Assembly (NCBI GenBank): GCA_914767715.1 | Contig: OU612067.1 | Span: 33,826,162 to 33,890,161 of the forward strand | Direction of reading: 5' to 3' | DNA from: Membranipora membranacea | Taxonomy: Eukaryota; Bryozoa; Gymnolaemata; Cheilostomatida; Membraniporidae | Length of the DNA: 64,000 nt | Translations under genes and position numbers: made by a program | Part shown: positions 13,801-23,860 of the stretch, in pieces | How the letters are laid out: every line of letters starts with the position of its first letter | Position numbering within the stretch: position 1 is the first letter of the stretch | Notes under the pieces: model-generated | The model's database searches: none | What the model was told of the DNA's origin: nothing | What the model saw: only the letters and a program-made list of their open reading frames with translations

Positions 13801-16800
13801 CAGCTGTCACACCAACTTTGTCCCAGCTGTCACAACAACTCTGACAATGTTGCTCAAGCTTGCACCTGAGCCAAGTAAGCCTGTCTTGAAAATCTCTTTT
13901 TGAGGGCAATGCTTTCCATCGCTTGCTTTCAAACTACCTAGAGGAGATCTGACCCCTCTTTAATCTTCATCAATCAGGGGGTTTTCATCTCTGTTTACTT
14001 CTCACATGACACACGTTTCTCAAAAGTAAATATAGGCGGTGAACCCCTATCTGAAGAGAGTTTTCTCTTTGTTTTGAGAGTGAAAACATCAGTTCTGTGT
14101 GGCATTCCGGCCTTTGTCCATGGCATCCATTATCAAATTCCTTGCATTATGTCAGAATGCTTCAACATCCGCATGAGCCCTCAAACTAGCGTGCAAATAT
14201 GGATGAGAGTGTGAAGACAGGTAATAGTGGTTTTAGCTGTTACATATCGTAATTCCAGCCTTGGAGGTACAGATTACAAACATGAGAACATAACTACAAC
14301 AGATTGGGTTTGGTTCGGAGTTACATATGATGGATATCTAGGAGTTCTTACAGTGTACTCTGATGGAGATGTAAGTTAGTGTACTTGCGTGACGGGTGTG
14401 AATCTTTGTTGTGTGTGTATGTGTCCGTGTGGGTGTGTCAGTGCATGCATGTGTCCGAGCATGTGTGTGTGTGCCATATGTGTGTGTGTCCATGTGTGTG
14501 TGTGTCCACGTAAAAATTATGTATGTGATGAAATCTTGAGCCTTACTTCTGCATATAGGGGACTAGTGCCCTCAACTTTAGTTACTGAACCGATACCTTA
14601 ACGCGGTCCAATTTTAATCTCCAAAGCCAGCGCTCCTCTTTCTCAGTGAGAAGATTACTCCAAACATGTTAATGCCATGGCTCCATACCTCCATGGATTT
14701 GGGTCCTTGATAACTCTATTTAATTATCAATACAAGGATACCAGTTGGCTACCAGTTACTACCTACGGGTTGGCTACCAGTTGGCCCCGTGTTGGCCCCC
14801 AGTTGGCCACCAGTTGACCACATGTTGGCTACCAGTTGGCTTCCAGTTGCTTTTATTGGGATGAACAGTATTAGTGGGTCGAATGCAGTTGTACCATGTC
14901 CAATTCCAAGGAGTTACGGTGCTCAAGTTTAGATTGATTATGCTGCCCTAAAATCATGAAACTAACAAGTTGTATTTCTCATTTTCTTATCACATAGCCG
15001 GTGGAGTCGAGGTTTGTCGGACATCACACAATCACGCTGAACTCGGTAAAACTGGATAATGAAGCGGACAGCAGTGGAAATCTCATAAATTGTTACCAGT
15101 TCTATGAGGAAGCTCTAAATCTTAGACAGTTTGTCTACACCAGGGATGCCTGTATCATCTATAGTAAGTAGCATTTTTGAGTGAACACAAATTCAGTTTA
15201 AGCAATGGGAGTTTTGAAAATATGACAGTACAAAGGAAACAGTCTTAGCTTCAATTACAAGGTTCAGAAACTTGATTGATTGATGATTTCTTCATATACT
15301 TGATAAGCAGTAAAGTTATCATGAAAAAATTCCTGCTTATGGTCAGTCAGGCCAAGATTAGTGGATAAATTGTCCCCTCACTATCTGATATGTAACTAAA
15401 TCTAAGGTTCAAGGTGTGGAGATTTATTTTGTATAATGAAACAAAGCAGTGTAGAAAACATTCAGGATTGTGTTTCTGAAGAATGTATTGTCAAGAAGAT
15501 CGAGCTGTTGAAATAATGAGGGAACTTTGTATGCATCCTTATTCATTATTCGGTACATTGCGTTTATTGCACAGTCATCAATGTAGCCATAACTATAACA
15601 GAGTAGCTAAAGTTTTACCTATGCTATACTTGATTACAATATACCAAAAGTATACCTCAAGAAACTCTGCTTTTAATTAAATTAAGTATGAATATATTCG
15701 ATTGTTGCAGCGGATGAGACGTCGCTACCTTATCCACGAGGATTCTGGCCTCTCACAGCTATGTATGAACTGAGAGAAGTAACCGGGAGGTCACCTGACC
15801 TCATAGATTTCTCCCAAGGTCAAATCACCTTTGATGTCACAGGGCCTTATGGTGACTCTAACGGTATGCCAAGTGTTATGTCACTGTGTTACATTGAGAA
15901 TTTAATAACTGCATCCATGATATTTATGGTTTGATTTCACATCCAAAATTTGGCACAATTTTGGTGCTGATGCCTGTTGACTAACCATAAAAGCACTTTA
16001 ATATTTGAGTTCAGATGTAAATTATGAAACATTTTACCTCTCATCTCTAGGGGCCATGCATTTAGATCCGAATATCAAGTCAGCCATTCTGTATGCTGAT
16101 AGGCATAAGGGACTCAACGTCAAGTTTTCCTGGACCTTTTCTGGATGGATAAAGATTGCTTCATCATTCGCAGATAACCAAAGGAGCTGTATCATCGCTT
16201 ACCGGTACATTGATGATGCAGGTATGAGAATGTTAACTGTCATTCAACTGTCATTCAACTGTTGTTCAACTGTCATTCAACTGTCAGCCAACTGACATTC
16301 AACTGTCATTCAATTGTCATTCAATTGTCATTCAATGGTCATTCAACCGTCTTGCAACTGTCTTACCAAGTGCCAAACAACTGTAGCGAATTCATCAACA
16401 TCATTGCATATTGTTACATCAATGAAACAGGTAGGATAATATCTTATTACAGTCATCATCACTCCAAATATGCAACAGAATGTTGTCTCATTATTTGGTC
16501 AAAAAGGTAAAAAAGAAGCTCTCCCACGTGAATGTTTTGTAGGGAATATACTCCTGCTAATTTGCGCTAGGTTATGTCAGCCATTTGTGTATTTTCTTCA
16601 ATTTTTCAGAGGAACAAAATCATGGTGATGTGCCGTCGATTGCTGGCTCTCTCCTGTGTGTGTGGGGGAAGGAGGGTGAGGTAGTCTTGTATTCCAGGTA
16701 TATAATAACTTTAATGAAACATCTACTAAAAGTATATACATGATTACAGAGCAAAGTTGTATTGTGCAACTTTGACAAAACTGTTCATTTAGTTACCTGC

Positions 16801-18875
16801 TATGAAAAATAAAAATACGTTTTATAGTATTATATGTTATATTATATAATATGTACTTGGAAAAAAATTGGCAAAAGTGGAGTATTGCTGGAGCATTTAT
16901 TCAGTGTGAGCCAACCATACCGATTCCGTAGCTTTGAAATGATCTTGTTATCGCAGGGCTGAGTCAATCAATGGCTATGTAACACATCCTGAGACGAGTG
17001 GACTACACTACTTCACTGCCTCGCAGTATCGACAGCCTAAAGATAAGTGGATTCACGTCGCCGCTACTTATGACTTTGACGCCAAGGTCACTAATTTGTT
17101 TGTTAACGGAGAGTTCCTGCAATACTGGAGGTGAGTTTATGGACTATTCAAAATTTGAAATCAGAGATTGACATGTAAAAGTATATCATGATCTTGAATT
17201 GGCATGTAGATCACTGATAAACTAGGCTATCATTACCACAAATATGATGTCTTGAGCCTAAGTGTGCATCATGCGCAACTTTGATTTGCGCATGTGCAAC
17301 TCAAGTTCAAGGCCCTGATAGAAATGTTGGTCAGGGAGAATGAAACACCCCCCTGTATTGAGTGGCTAATATCAACAATAGAAGATAACTCTTTCTACCA
17401 ATTTCCAGCGAGTTGAAGAGATCAGCCACCAGAGCAGGTGGCTAATCAAATTGCTTCGGAATTCTGAGACTCAATTTTGCAGAGATCAGCTCATGCCTCA
17501 GAGCTGCGCATGAGCGGAATGGTCATAAGCTGCAAATAGTTTTAAAAGTGATAAATTGACTCGTTAAATTTCATTTATGATGATTTACTCAATCACTGTT
17601 TACAGATTCAGTAGACACATACAGAAGACAGATCTGACTATGATGGTAGGCAGTATTTTAGACTATGATACAGATGATAGTATCACATCAATGACTCACT
17701 GGAAGTCTGATCAGGATATGTCATGTCTTCAGCTGTATGACGTCGCGCTGACTGAGGTACAAGTTAAGCGATCAATGGATCTTTGCAAACCTGGAGGTGA
17801 GTGTATACCTGTATACAGTGGCGGGTTCTATGGTTTCATCCTCCCTCTCCGCATTCTGTTGCTGATTCTAAGATATTATTAGCGCTTGAGAGAAGAGAGC
17901 TGCTGTCGACCAAGAAAGTATAGTACCCACAAAGAAAGAAGTCCACTTAGACCCCTGCTAACTAGCAATACAGGGCAGTCTAGTTATACTGATCCAAATA
18001 TAGAAAACGATGATAACGTTGTATGAGTATGACATCTTTTTCATAAACCAAAATTAAAAGCTTCAAACTTTCAAATCCATCCCCTTTAGGATCACTAAAA
18101 GTTATATGGTCGTTAGCTGAAGGTCTCGGTTTCGGAAGGTTTCGGATGATAGACTCTTGATTGGTGCAAGGAGTTAGAGACTCATTGATTGGTGTAACAA
18201 TTATCTGTTCAAATACTGTACATCGTCAGGCCCCTTGTCATTATCACATAATTAATGACATTCATGTTTTGCGTTTGATTGTTGTTTGATATTTCCAGCT
18301 CTAGACTCAGTGTTCAGTGCCAATGTTTACTCTAAAGAAGGGAAATCTCTATCCAACCCTCAGGATACAGTCACACACAACTCCCGTTTGGACTGTGTCA
18401 GAGCCTGTGAACAAGACTCGACATGTACACAAGCAGGTGAGAAAGGGGGAGGCTTTATTGTTATTGTTATTCGAATTAGACTTGACACAATTATGCATTT
18501 GGGTGACAAACCAGTTTCTACACTGTATCTCCATCTGAGCTGGTCAGCTATACATAGATATATATTGTCTATAAGATCACCTACCTTGGTGAGATTTATG
18601 ATTGTGTTCAGGTTATTTTACAGCAAGGCTCATCTGTTAGGAGTGGGATAGTTGGCAACTTGCCTTCACACTCTGGATTGTCAAAGCAATGCATTGATAA
18701 GCGAGGCTCGCACCGAACAGTATCAGCCTATCCTAATGTTATGTTTACAGCGTATGGATCATCAGAATGTGACCTTGACACAAGATCTTCTGCAGAGTTA
18801 GGACAGAGTGATTATGAGTCCAGCAGTGACTTCTTACTAGAGAAGGACCACACACCGTGGCAGCTGTTTGTTTAG
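4848..18875 (+). CDS. Secreted protein: signal peptide, 4 laminin-G-like domains, PAN-like domain (22 exons, appears complete)
   Basis: Exons: 4848-4914, 5499-5567, 6253-6349, 6531-6615, 7475-7640, 9093-9180, 9616-9782, 11289-11426, 11662-11785, 11926-12131, 12311-12428, 12781-12998, 13483-13666, 14259-14370, 14998-15163, 15711-15863, 16051-16221, 16610-16697, 16957-17130, 17606-17796, 18299-18436, 18751-18875. All introns are GT-AG, every junction keeps frame, and the total is 3045 nt = 1014 codons plus TAG. Exon 1 is a signal peptide (MRMK, then a hydrophobic core, ending TVFCG). Then follow four LamG-like jelly-roll domains and a Cys-containing PAN/apple-like domain. No transmembrane segment or GPI signal is visible, so secretion to the extracellular matrix is inferred, with adhesion or carbohydrate binding likely from the domain families. 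The start was chosen as the first ATG of a clear signal peptide ending in a GTAAGT donor. A possible polyadenylation signal AATAAA is at 19846. The domain combination is not one I can name. Confidence 0.9.
5499..9782 (+). CDS. LamG-like domain 1 (exons 2-7)
   Basis: Residues about 23-246 of the LamG-PAN protein. It opens with GLWMFDKQYEGKDLSG, the usual first strand of LamG_3-type domains. The diagnostic segment TWTRVAVTYDQPNG...VKVYQDGE is in the exon at 9093-9180, and it closes with ITAGLLCTMYYNVALTQEEL...MCFP in the exon at 9616-9782. Entry and exit introns are both phase 1, so the module is symmetric. Introns inside it carry a TTAA-bounded foldback element, a dispersed repeat and a tandem-repeat MITE. 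Confidence 0.85.
6912..7442. mobile_element. Foldback MITE with TTAA ends (piggyBac-type target)
   Basis: The element is flanked by TTAA on each side (6912-6915 and 7439-7442). The termini AGACTACGGAAGGACCACAG pair with the inverted right end with one mismatch over 24 bp, and the arms extend about 200 bp around a short spacer near 7118-7255. It has no coding capacity. TTAA target duplication is the hallmark of piggyBac transposases, so a non-autonomous piggyBac-like origin is inferred. Its right end lies only 32 bp upstream of the exon at 7475. Confidence 0.8.
7891..8186. repeat. Dispersed repeat copy 1
   Basis: It shares several blocks with 17252-17528 in the same orientation, including GCATCATGCG, TTTGCGCATGTGCAA, ACCAGAGCAGGT and a long block from GCTTCGGAATTC to GATCAGCTCATGCC. 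Both copies lie in introns of the LamG gene. There is no coding capacity and no clear terminal structure. Divergence between the copies suggests old SINE or MITE copies. Confidence 0.75.
8788..8992. mobile_element. Palindrome-ended MITE with internal 27-bp tandem repeats
   Basis: The ends (AAGTTTGGTCCAATAGCCTGCA and the inverted form of TGCAGGCAATCGGGTTAAACTT) form an imperfect terminal inverted repeat of about 35 bp. Inside, 8851-8950 holds 3.7 copies of a 27-bp unit beginning ACCAGTGGAAGGGAGCACC. A relative with the same ends is at 33427-33567. It sits in the intron between LamG exons 5 and 6. Confidence 0.75.
11289..12868 (+). CDS. LamG-like domain 2 (exons 8-12 first part)
   Basis: Residues about 247-470. 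It opens with ALAHWPMNSYHGINNADG, has FTFTAWFKPGNG (first sandwich strand) and KWNYIAVVYNYGTG, and closes with GCVQWHNMPLSEYSLLRVKNEC. Exon 12 (12781-12998) holds both the end of this domain and the start of the third, so this is the one domain boundary without its own intron. The exon 12 acceptor TTCTCCTCAG at 12780 was chosen over upstream AGs because TTTGCAG at 12597 would create a stop at the joined codon. Confidence 0.8.
12869..15163 (+). CDS. LamG-like domain 3 (exons 12-15)
   Basis: Residues about 471-668. It starts with ASLLFPLSRGYELREL, then SSFTFAVHFKLNTSG, then TTDWVWFGVTYDGYLG...TVYSDGD, then CYQFYEEALNLRQF...DAC. It is shorter than the other copies. It contains the gene's second phase-0 intron (after 14370; the other follows 6615). 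Introns hold simple repeats at 13709-13855 and 14748-14850. Confidence 0.8.
13709..13855. repeat. Degenerate tandem repeat
   Basis: An approximately 30-bp imperfect unit (CAGCTGTCACGACAACTCTG) is repeated about five times in the intron after exon 13483-13666. Confidence 0.75.
14395..14515. repeat. TG-rich microsatellite
   Basis: A GTGTGT/GTCC-rich simple sequence in the intron just after the donor at 14371. It gives a cysteine-rich ORF that is an artefact. Confidence 0.85.
14748..14850. repeat. Short tandem repeat (TTGGCYACCAG)
   Basis: An 8-12 bp unit around CCAGTTGGC is repeated about ten times with variation, in the intron before exon 14998. Confidence 0.7.
15711..17796 (+). CDS. LamG-like domain 4 (exons 16-20)
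   Basis: Residues about 669-927. It starts with PRGFWPLTAMYELREV, then FSWTFSGWIKI, a Cys-containing strand SLLCVWGKEGEVVLYSR, then KWIHVAATYDFDAKVTNLFVNGE, and closes with MSCLQLYDVALTEVQVKRSMDLC. The close is nearly the same formula as domain 1 (YNVALTQEEL), which supports a common origin by duplication. Confidence 0.85.
16237..16365. repeat. 11-bp tandem repeat in intron
   Basis: The unit TCATTCAACTG is repeated about ten times, starting 15 bp after the splice donor of exon 16051-16221. Confidence 0.85.
17252..17528. repeat. Dispersed repeat copy 2
   Basis: The partner of 7891-8186 (see that entry), located in the intron between the exons ending 17130 and starting 17606. The best-conserved part is its 3' third. 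Confidence 0.75.
18299..18875 (+). CDS. PAN/apple-like C-terminal domain (exons 21-22)
   Basis: Residues about 928-1014. Exon 18299-18436 encodes VFSANVYSKEGKSLSNPQ...SRLDCVRACEQDSTCTQA, and exon 18751-18875 continues AYGSSECDLDTRS and ends at TAG 18873-18875. The C-x3-C then C spacing and the later C fit PAN/apple domains, which bind protein or sugar ligands. It is bounded by a phase-1 intron. The reading frame ends within a 28-bp tandem duplication. Confidence 0.75.
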
Positions 18876-20044
18876 ACCTCACATCGTGGCAGCTGTTTGT
18901 TTAGCCTGGTGTAACTCTTTCAGGTCAACTAACCAAACCAGTAAACACTAACATAATGTATAAAGACTTGTGAAGCAAAGACACTACTTAATCTGCTGCC
19001 GATGTCCAAATATAAGCCGTGACCAAAGAATCTACTGTTATGACCATATAGATCTGCCAAACAATCAAAAACAATCTATAGCTGTGTAAGGCCAGGTCAG
19101 TCCCCTCCCATATTAATTGTCTCCACTCACTCTTAAGGCTAGGTAACTTATTGGCCCTGGTGTGCTTTCCCACCCAGCAGCCAATAAGATGAGAGTAAAG
19201 ACATTGGCCATCCTTAGGCACCAGACGAATGTTTAATACAATCAGAGGGCCAGCTTCAAAGCCTATCAGGCAGCTAAGGCTGTCATTTAAACGTAAAGCT
19301 AGTGGCTTCTCTTTATTGTGATTCTATTTTGACCTATCAATACCCTCGTAGGAGTAAAAATTACCTAATCCTTAGTTCATCTAGGCATGTGACTTAATTT
19401 TAGCTTGCTTAGAGGCCCCCTGAGGAGAGGGGGAGGAGTTAATGTTAGCTAGCCAGAAATTTCGCAAGTTAATGTTAGCTAGCCAGAGATTTCACAAGTG
19501 AATGCCTGTGCATACTGTGAGCTCTTCCTGCTGCGGTGATATGTTACTCCTCTAACCGACTGTTTATTGACAAACTTTCACTTTTATCATGTTATTATCA
19601 CATTGGATTGTTTTGCTGTGCTGGTGTTTTGGCATTCTTTTGCTTCTTATGATGACTTTTCAACACATGACAGGACCGATCCTTTCATTACAATTTGTAA
19701 TTTTTACAAATGATGTTTCAGTTTATCAGTTTCGCATCACTTATTTTTCTTCATCATCTTTATCGCTTTGCTTGCTCAACAGATAAACTTTTTGACAACG
19801 ACAAGCCCAATGCACAGAATATGGTAATGAAAAACAAACACTAGAAATAAAGTTATAAACTCCTCCAGCTATCGATCGGCCTGAATGTTGAAAATTATGT
19901 TAAAATAGGAAGGAAAAAATTATGATAGGTAAAAATATATTCCAAGTAATAGCGCGACATGATGTAATTAGTTTGTGCTGTGAGCCATAGTTTACTATAT
20001 ATCCATCAATGAAATAATGTGAAAAATCAAGGGACGCTGGGCAT
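18876..20044. other. 3' flank of the LamG-PAN gene
   Basis: There is no gene. The stretch holds the second half of a 28-bp duplication (to about 18903), a 32-bp tandem duplication at about 19438-19502 containing GTTAATGTTAGCTAGCCAGA, and a possible polyadenylation signal AATAAA at 19846-19851. Confidence 0.5.
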
Positions 20045-20562
20045 GATATCAGCCCCTGTCCAGCCCCTTATTATTCAAACACAAAGAAAATTGGTGAGTG
20101 TATGTAAAAGACCTTTCTGCACGAGATGGTATTCATAATTTGTCTCCAGAACCAGAACTTTTTATGATAAGAGACAATCATTAGCCAATAAACATTGAAA
20201 TAAACAGCACAGATCTATTCTTCCTATACTATACTGGTTGTGTTCAGTCACAACTACTAATAATTTTAAGGAAATAAACGATGATGGTGGTGGTGCTGGT
20301 GCTTAGATCTGGCTCATCCGACAAAATATTTGTGATCTTGTGTTATAGGTATTCTTTACATTTTTATAGTAGTGATAGAAGTTCTGAGGGTAAATGGCTT
20401 TATTTATTTCAATGTTTATTGGCTAATGATTGTCTCTTATCATAAAAAGTTCTGGTTCTGGAGACAAATTATGAATATCATCTGGTGCAGAAAGGTCTTT
20501 TACATACACTCACCAACTTTCTTTGTGTTTGAATAATAAGGGGCTGAACAGGGGTTGATATC
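20045..20562. mobile_element. Foldback element (about 160-bp arms)
   Basis: The left arm 20045-20204 (GATATCAGCCCCTGTCCAGC...) is the near reverse complement of about 20402-20562, with a spacer of about 200 bp. Arms carry scattered substitutions only. There is no ORF. The target duplication is not clear. Confidence 0.8.
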
Positions 20563-21059
20563 TATATTTAAGTGGGACATATTACGATCAGTGAAGCATT
20601 GCCCTGTCTAGGTAGTGTATTAAGTCTATGGTTAATAGTAACACAAAGATATGTTACTACGATGTTACTCACTAGATTAGGACGCGATGCCACAAGTCAG
20701 GGACTCAGCACAGCTAAGGTATTGAGTAATGATTAAAGCTACAAATGGTGGTTTCCTGTCTAAGTGTATGTCATAGAGTTATCATATAGGTCGGGAATAT
20801 CTTTGGCCATCTGCTATTCATGTAAATAATCATTCTGCTCATGTTATTCTCAATGATGGTGGTAATCATAGTAATGCTGCCCCTCAACAGCAGTGTCAGC
20901 TTACAAAGGGCAACATGAGTATAATCAGGCTTCATCTATTTTTGGGGCTAATCATAATAGCTTTTGACGATGCCCCATTCTTGTCTGCCCACTTATGCAC
21001 ATGTTGGAGCTGATTATCATACGCTTCAGAAATCTTTTGTTAGTTCACTGGGGGTCTAA

Positions 21060-21330
21060 GCTTGGTGCTACTCAGCAGGTTGATTAAAGTCGGATGTCAT
21101 ATCACACGCCACATCCCGAAGCATGGCGGCGAAATATTATTTTGCCTTAAAGGCAAGGCTGCAATGTCTGCCCCAGTTTTGCTCTCTGTTTGCAGGCAGG
21201 TTGGAGCACACCTGGGGGCCAACTAAACCCTAGTAGTCGATAGACTGCAGTGGGATTCGAACCCACGACCTTCATAATTTACGTGTTGAAAGACCAGCGC
21301 TCTAACCAACTGAGCTACCTCCTACTCCTA
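21060..21330 (-). mobile_element. tRNA-derived SINE-like element, minus strand
   Basis: On the minus strand the sequence starts with a tRNA-like head (21243-21326): A-box TAGCTCAGTTGG and T-arm GTGGGTTCGAATCCCAC (21250-21266). It continues into a non-tRNA body (CAGGTGTGCTCCAACCTGCC and onward). The anticodon arm does not fold as a standard 5-bp stem and the acceptor strands do not pair, so this is not a working tRNA. Boxes A and B would drive Pol III. It lies next to the BEL/Pao remnant. Confidence 0.6.
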
Positions 21331-21699
21331 GATCAATGAACTGCAGTTACAGCCACACAATAGTGATAGGTCTGCTACCAGTGTACATATATAAATGATA
21401 ACAATGCATGGCTGTGCAAATCTAATACTCGGTGCACCGTGAATGCCAAGCCAGTAAGCGGATGGCACATCTCTGCCTTACCACCTGAACTAAAGGTTTT
21501 GTTCAATCAGACAATGCAAACCAGCATGGTTGTTTGGAGTTGCCCGCTCAGAGTGAAAACCATGTGCCTGTCGCTCCACCAGCTGTGGTTTTATCCTGTT
21601 ATGAGACAACACCGATGTCTCATGTCTCACAAACATTCAGTTGCATCCAGAGTGACTGTGACAGTTACCATGAACTCATTTGAGCCAAAGTGAGCTAGC

Positions 21700-23860
21700 G
21701 GAGGCTATAAAAGTACCTGATGTTAAACCTCCAGTATTTTCTGGCGAGCTGATAGACTATCCTAGGTGGAAAAAGGCATTCGCTGCATGCTTTTCTCAAT
21801 CAATGTGTGCTGCCGTCTGCAAGTGAGATATTATATTATCTCAACCAGTACACGTTAGGCTAGGTCACTAGTGTAATACAGACATAAACTTACTTAGATA
21901 GTGAAAAAGCTTCCCAGGTTGCCATGTGAGCCCTTGAGAAACTGTATGGATATGGTGGCACAAGCATTCAAACCAAAACTCTCTTTATGATCCAAAATTT
22001 CAACAACTGATGCTATGGGAATTTTTAACTTTACAAATTTCCTCATACACCGCTTGACTGCCATGAATGATATATGTGACCCCTAATGTCTAAACCTCAG
22101 TGAGAAAAATAAGGAGATGGTAAACTTATTGCCTGATTTTATGGCTAGGAATTGGACAGAATACCAGCTCAAAAACGGGAGTTATAGCTTCCCACCGTTC
22201 AGTGTTTTGGTTGAGTTGATGCAGCTGGAATCAGCCAAGGCCAACGACCCCTCAAAACACACTGAAACAGGCTAACAAATCAAAACAATCTATACCCAAA
22301 AACCAGGTCAAACAGCAACCAATCGAACCAGGGTAGTAAACAGGCAGACAATTTGACACGGCACTGCAGCAGCGTCTGCTGCTCAGAAACCCACCGCAAA
22401 AAGCGTAGCAACTGACCATACTGTAATTCTAATGATCATTATTATACGCCAAAATGTCAGATATTCCAAGCTTTGACCATTGATCAGCGCTGGAAGGCTG
22501 TGCAGGCAAACAAAATTTGCCACAGATATCTCGGTGAAAAACATCAAAAAAACATTTGTAAAAGAGATTGGGAATGTGGTATTAATGTGAAAAACAAACA
22601 CATCGTACTCTATTACACCGAGACTCTGTGCCCCTGCGTCAAACAACGCACAGGCTTCAGCCAACACTGTGTGTAATGCCACACAACATCACTCAAATAG
22701 CAGTATATTTTAAACTTTGATTCCAGTGTGGATCTCGTCGGCTGATAACCCTCATAATGAGACTCTTACTTATGCCATGATTGACGGCCAGTCTAACAAG
22801 ACATTTATCACCATATAGCTCTCTCAGGGGCGTATATTCTAAAAAATTTCACTCACTGACTTTTTAGAGATGAGCATAATGATCGGGCGCAGCCCGATCC
22901 ACACGCCGTAAGCGTGGCGGGAAGGGTGTGGGAGGGGCGCTTAAGCGCCCTCCCACCACGGAAATTTTTGCATATCGGTAGCAAAATAGTGCAAGCAGAG
23001 AGGTGAGCACTGAGCTGTTGGGTACTTTCAGAAAACAACTCAATAGCAGTAGAAGATTACGGTAAAAATGCTCCAGTTATAAAGCACCCAAGTGAAAAAA
23101 ACTGACCTTGATGGGATTCGAACCCACAACAACTTTGTTAACAGTGATTATTAGGCAGTCGCTCTACACACTGAGCTACTCAGCCATTCACGGATATCCG
23201 CGGCCGTGAGTGCTAATATACGCCACTGAGCCCTCTAGTATGCTGGATGCCAAATCTCTCTCAGGAAACCTCAAAATTTCCACAATGACTAGCGTAAATT
23301 AGAAAATCAGATTTTATGGTTCAGTGTACTTTGAATCCCCCCCTCCCCCCAAGTACCACCATAATCACATACCATTTAATATAAGTGACATTCCCACATC
23401 TGAAAATACTCGTGATATCATACAGTCCAAGTGTCAATCAGGGACTATTTTGCTCCAAAACACAACTGTGGTGCTGGTTTCTTACTAGGTTGAGACTGTA
23501 CGAGGGCGATAACCATCACAGAAATTCTAATACCATCGGATGGTAAAGTGCAAGCCATCAAGTATGCACTAGGCTGGACAGTAATTGGTCCAAATCAAAA
23601 AAACTGCACACACTGATTTTCTGATCAAGCACTGGTCAGTCATATCACGTTCTCAGTGTCACCCGATGTAACAAATCTGGTCTTATGTATTCCTGCTCGT
23701 ACTTCAATCTGCTTCAAGACTCCATGTTAACTCATGAAGCAGATTGATGGAATAGAACTTCAGAATGTGCAATCTGATCAATCTATGTCTCAGGATGACT
23801 TGAAGTTCTTTGATATTATGAACAAAGAAACCTACACCAGAACGATCAAACTTCTATGAC
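21700..23860 (+). pseudogene. BEL/Pao-type LTR retrotransposon remnant
   Basis: Decayed gag-pol fragments appear in the right order with many stops and frameshifts. Gag-like PPVFSGELIDYPRWKKAF is at about 21728-21785. A gag C-terminal Cys/His region (QALTIDQRWKAVQANKICHR) is at about 22460-22590. A retropepsin-like ETLTYAMIDGQSNKTFI segment is at about 22760-22815. After an inserted 398-bp element, an LSGNLKISTM-like segment follows and then further pol-like pieces to 23860. No RT catalytic motif or LTRs were found. The family is assigned from the characteristic BEL gag and peptidase wording. Confidence 0.65.
22827..23224. mobile_element. Short insertion with inverted ends, GC hairpins and a tRNA-like head
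   Basis: The ends GGCGTATATT (22828-22837) and AATATACGCC (23215-23224) are inverted copies. Inside are GC-rich hairpins: GATCGGGCGCAGCCCGATC (22881-22899) and the perfect palindrome GGGCGCTTAAGCGCCC (22935-22950). A minus-strand tRNA-like segment at 23103-23186 has TAGCTCAGTGTGTAGAGC and GGGTTCGAATCCC and is followed by a T7 run (minus strand). It interrupts the BEL/Pao remnant, so it is the younger insertion. Confidence 0.65.

Noticed and set aside
14389-14601. Cysteine-rich ORF
   Set aside because: It comes from a TG-rich microsatellite in an intron of the LamG gene, not from a Cys-rich domain.
21243-21326. Functional tRNA gene
   Set aside because: Good A and B boxes, but neither the anticodon stem nor the acceptor stem forms; interpreted as a SINE head. 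The same applies to 23103-23186.
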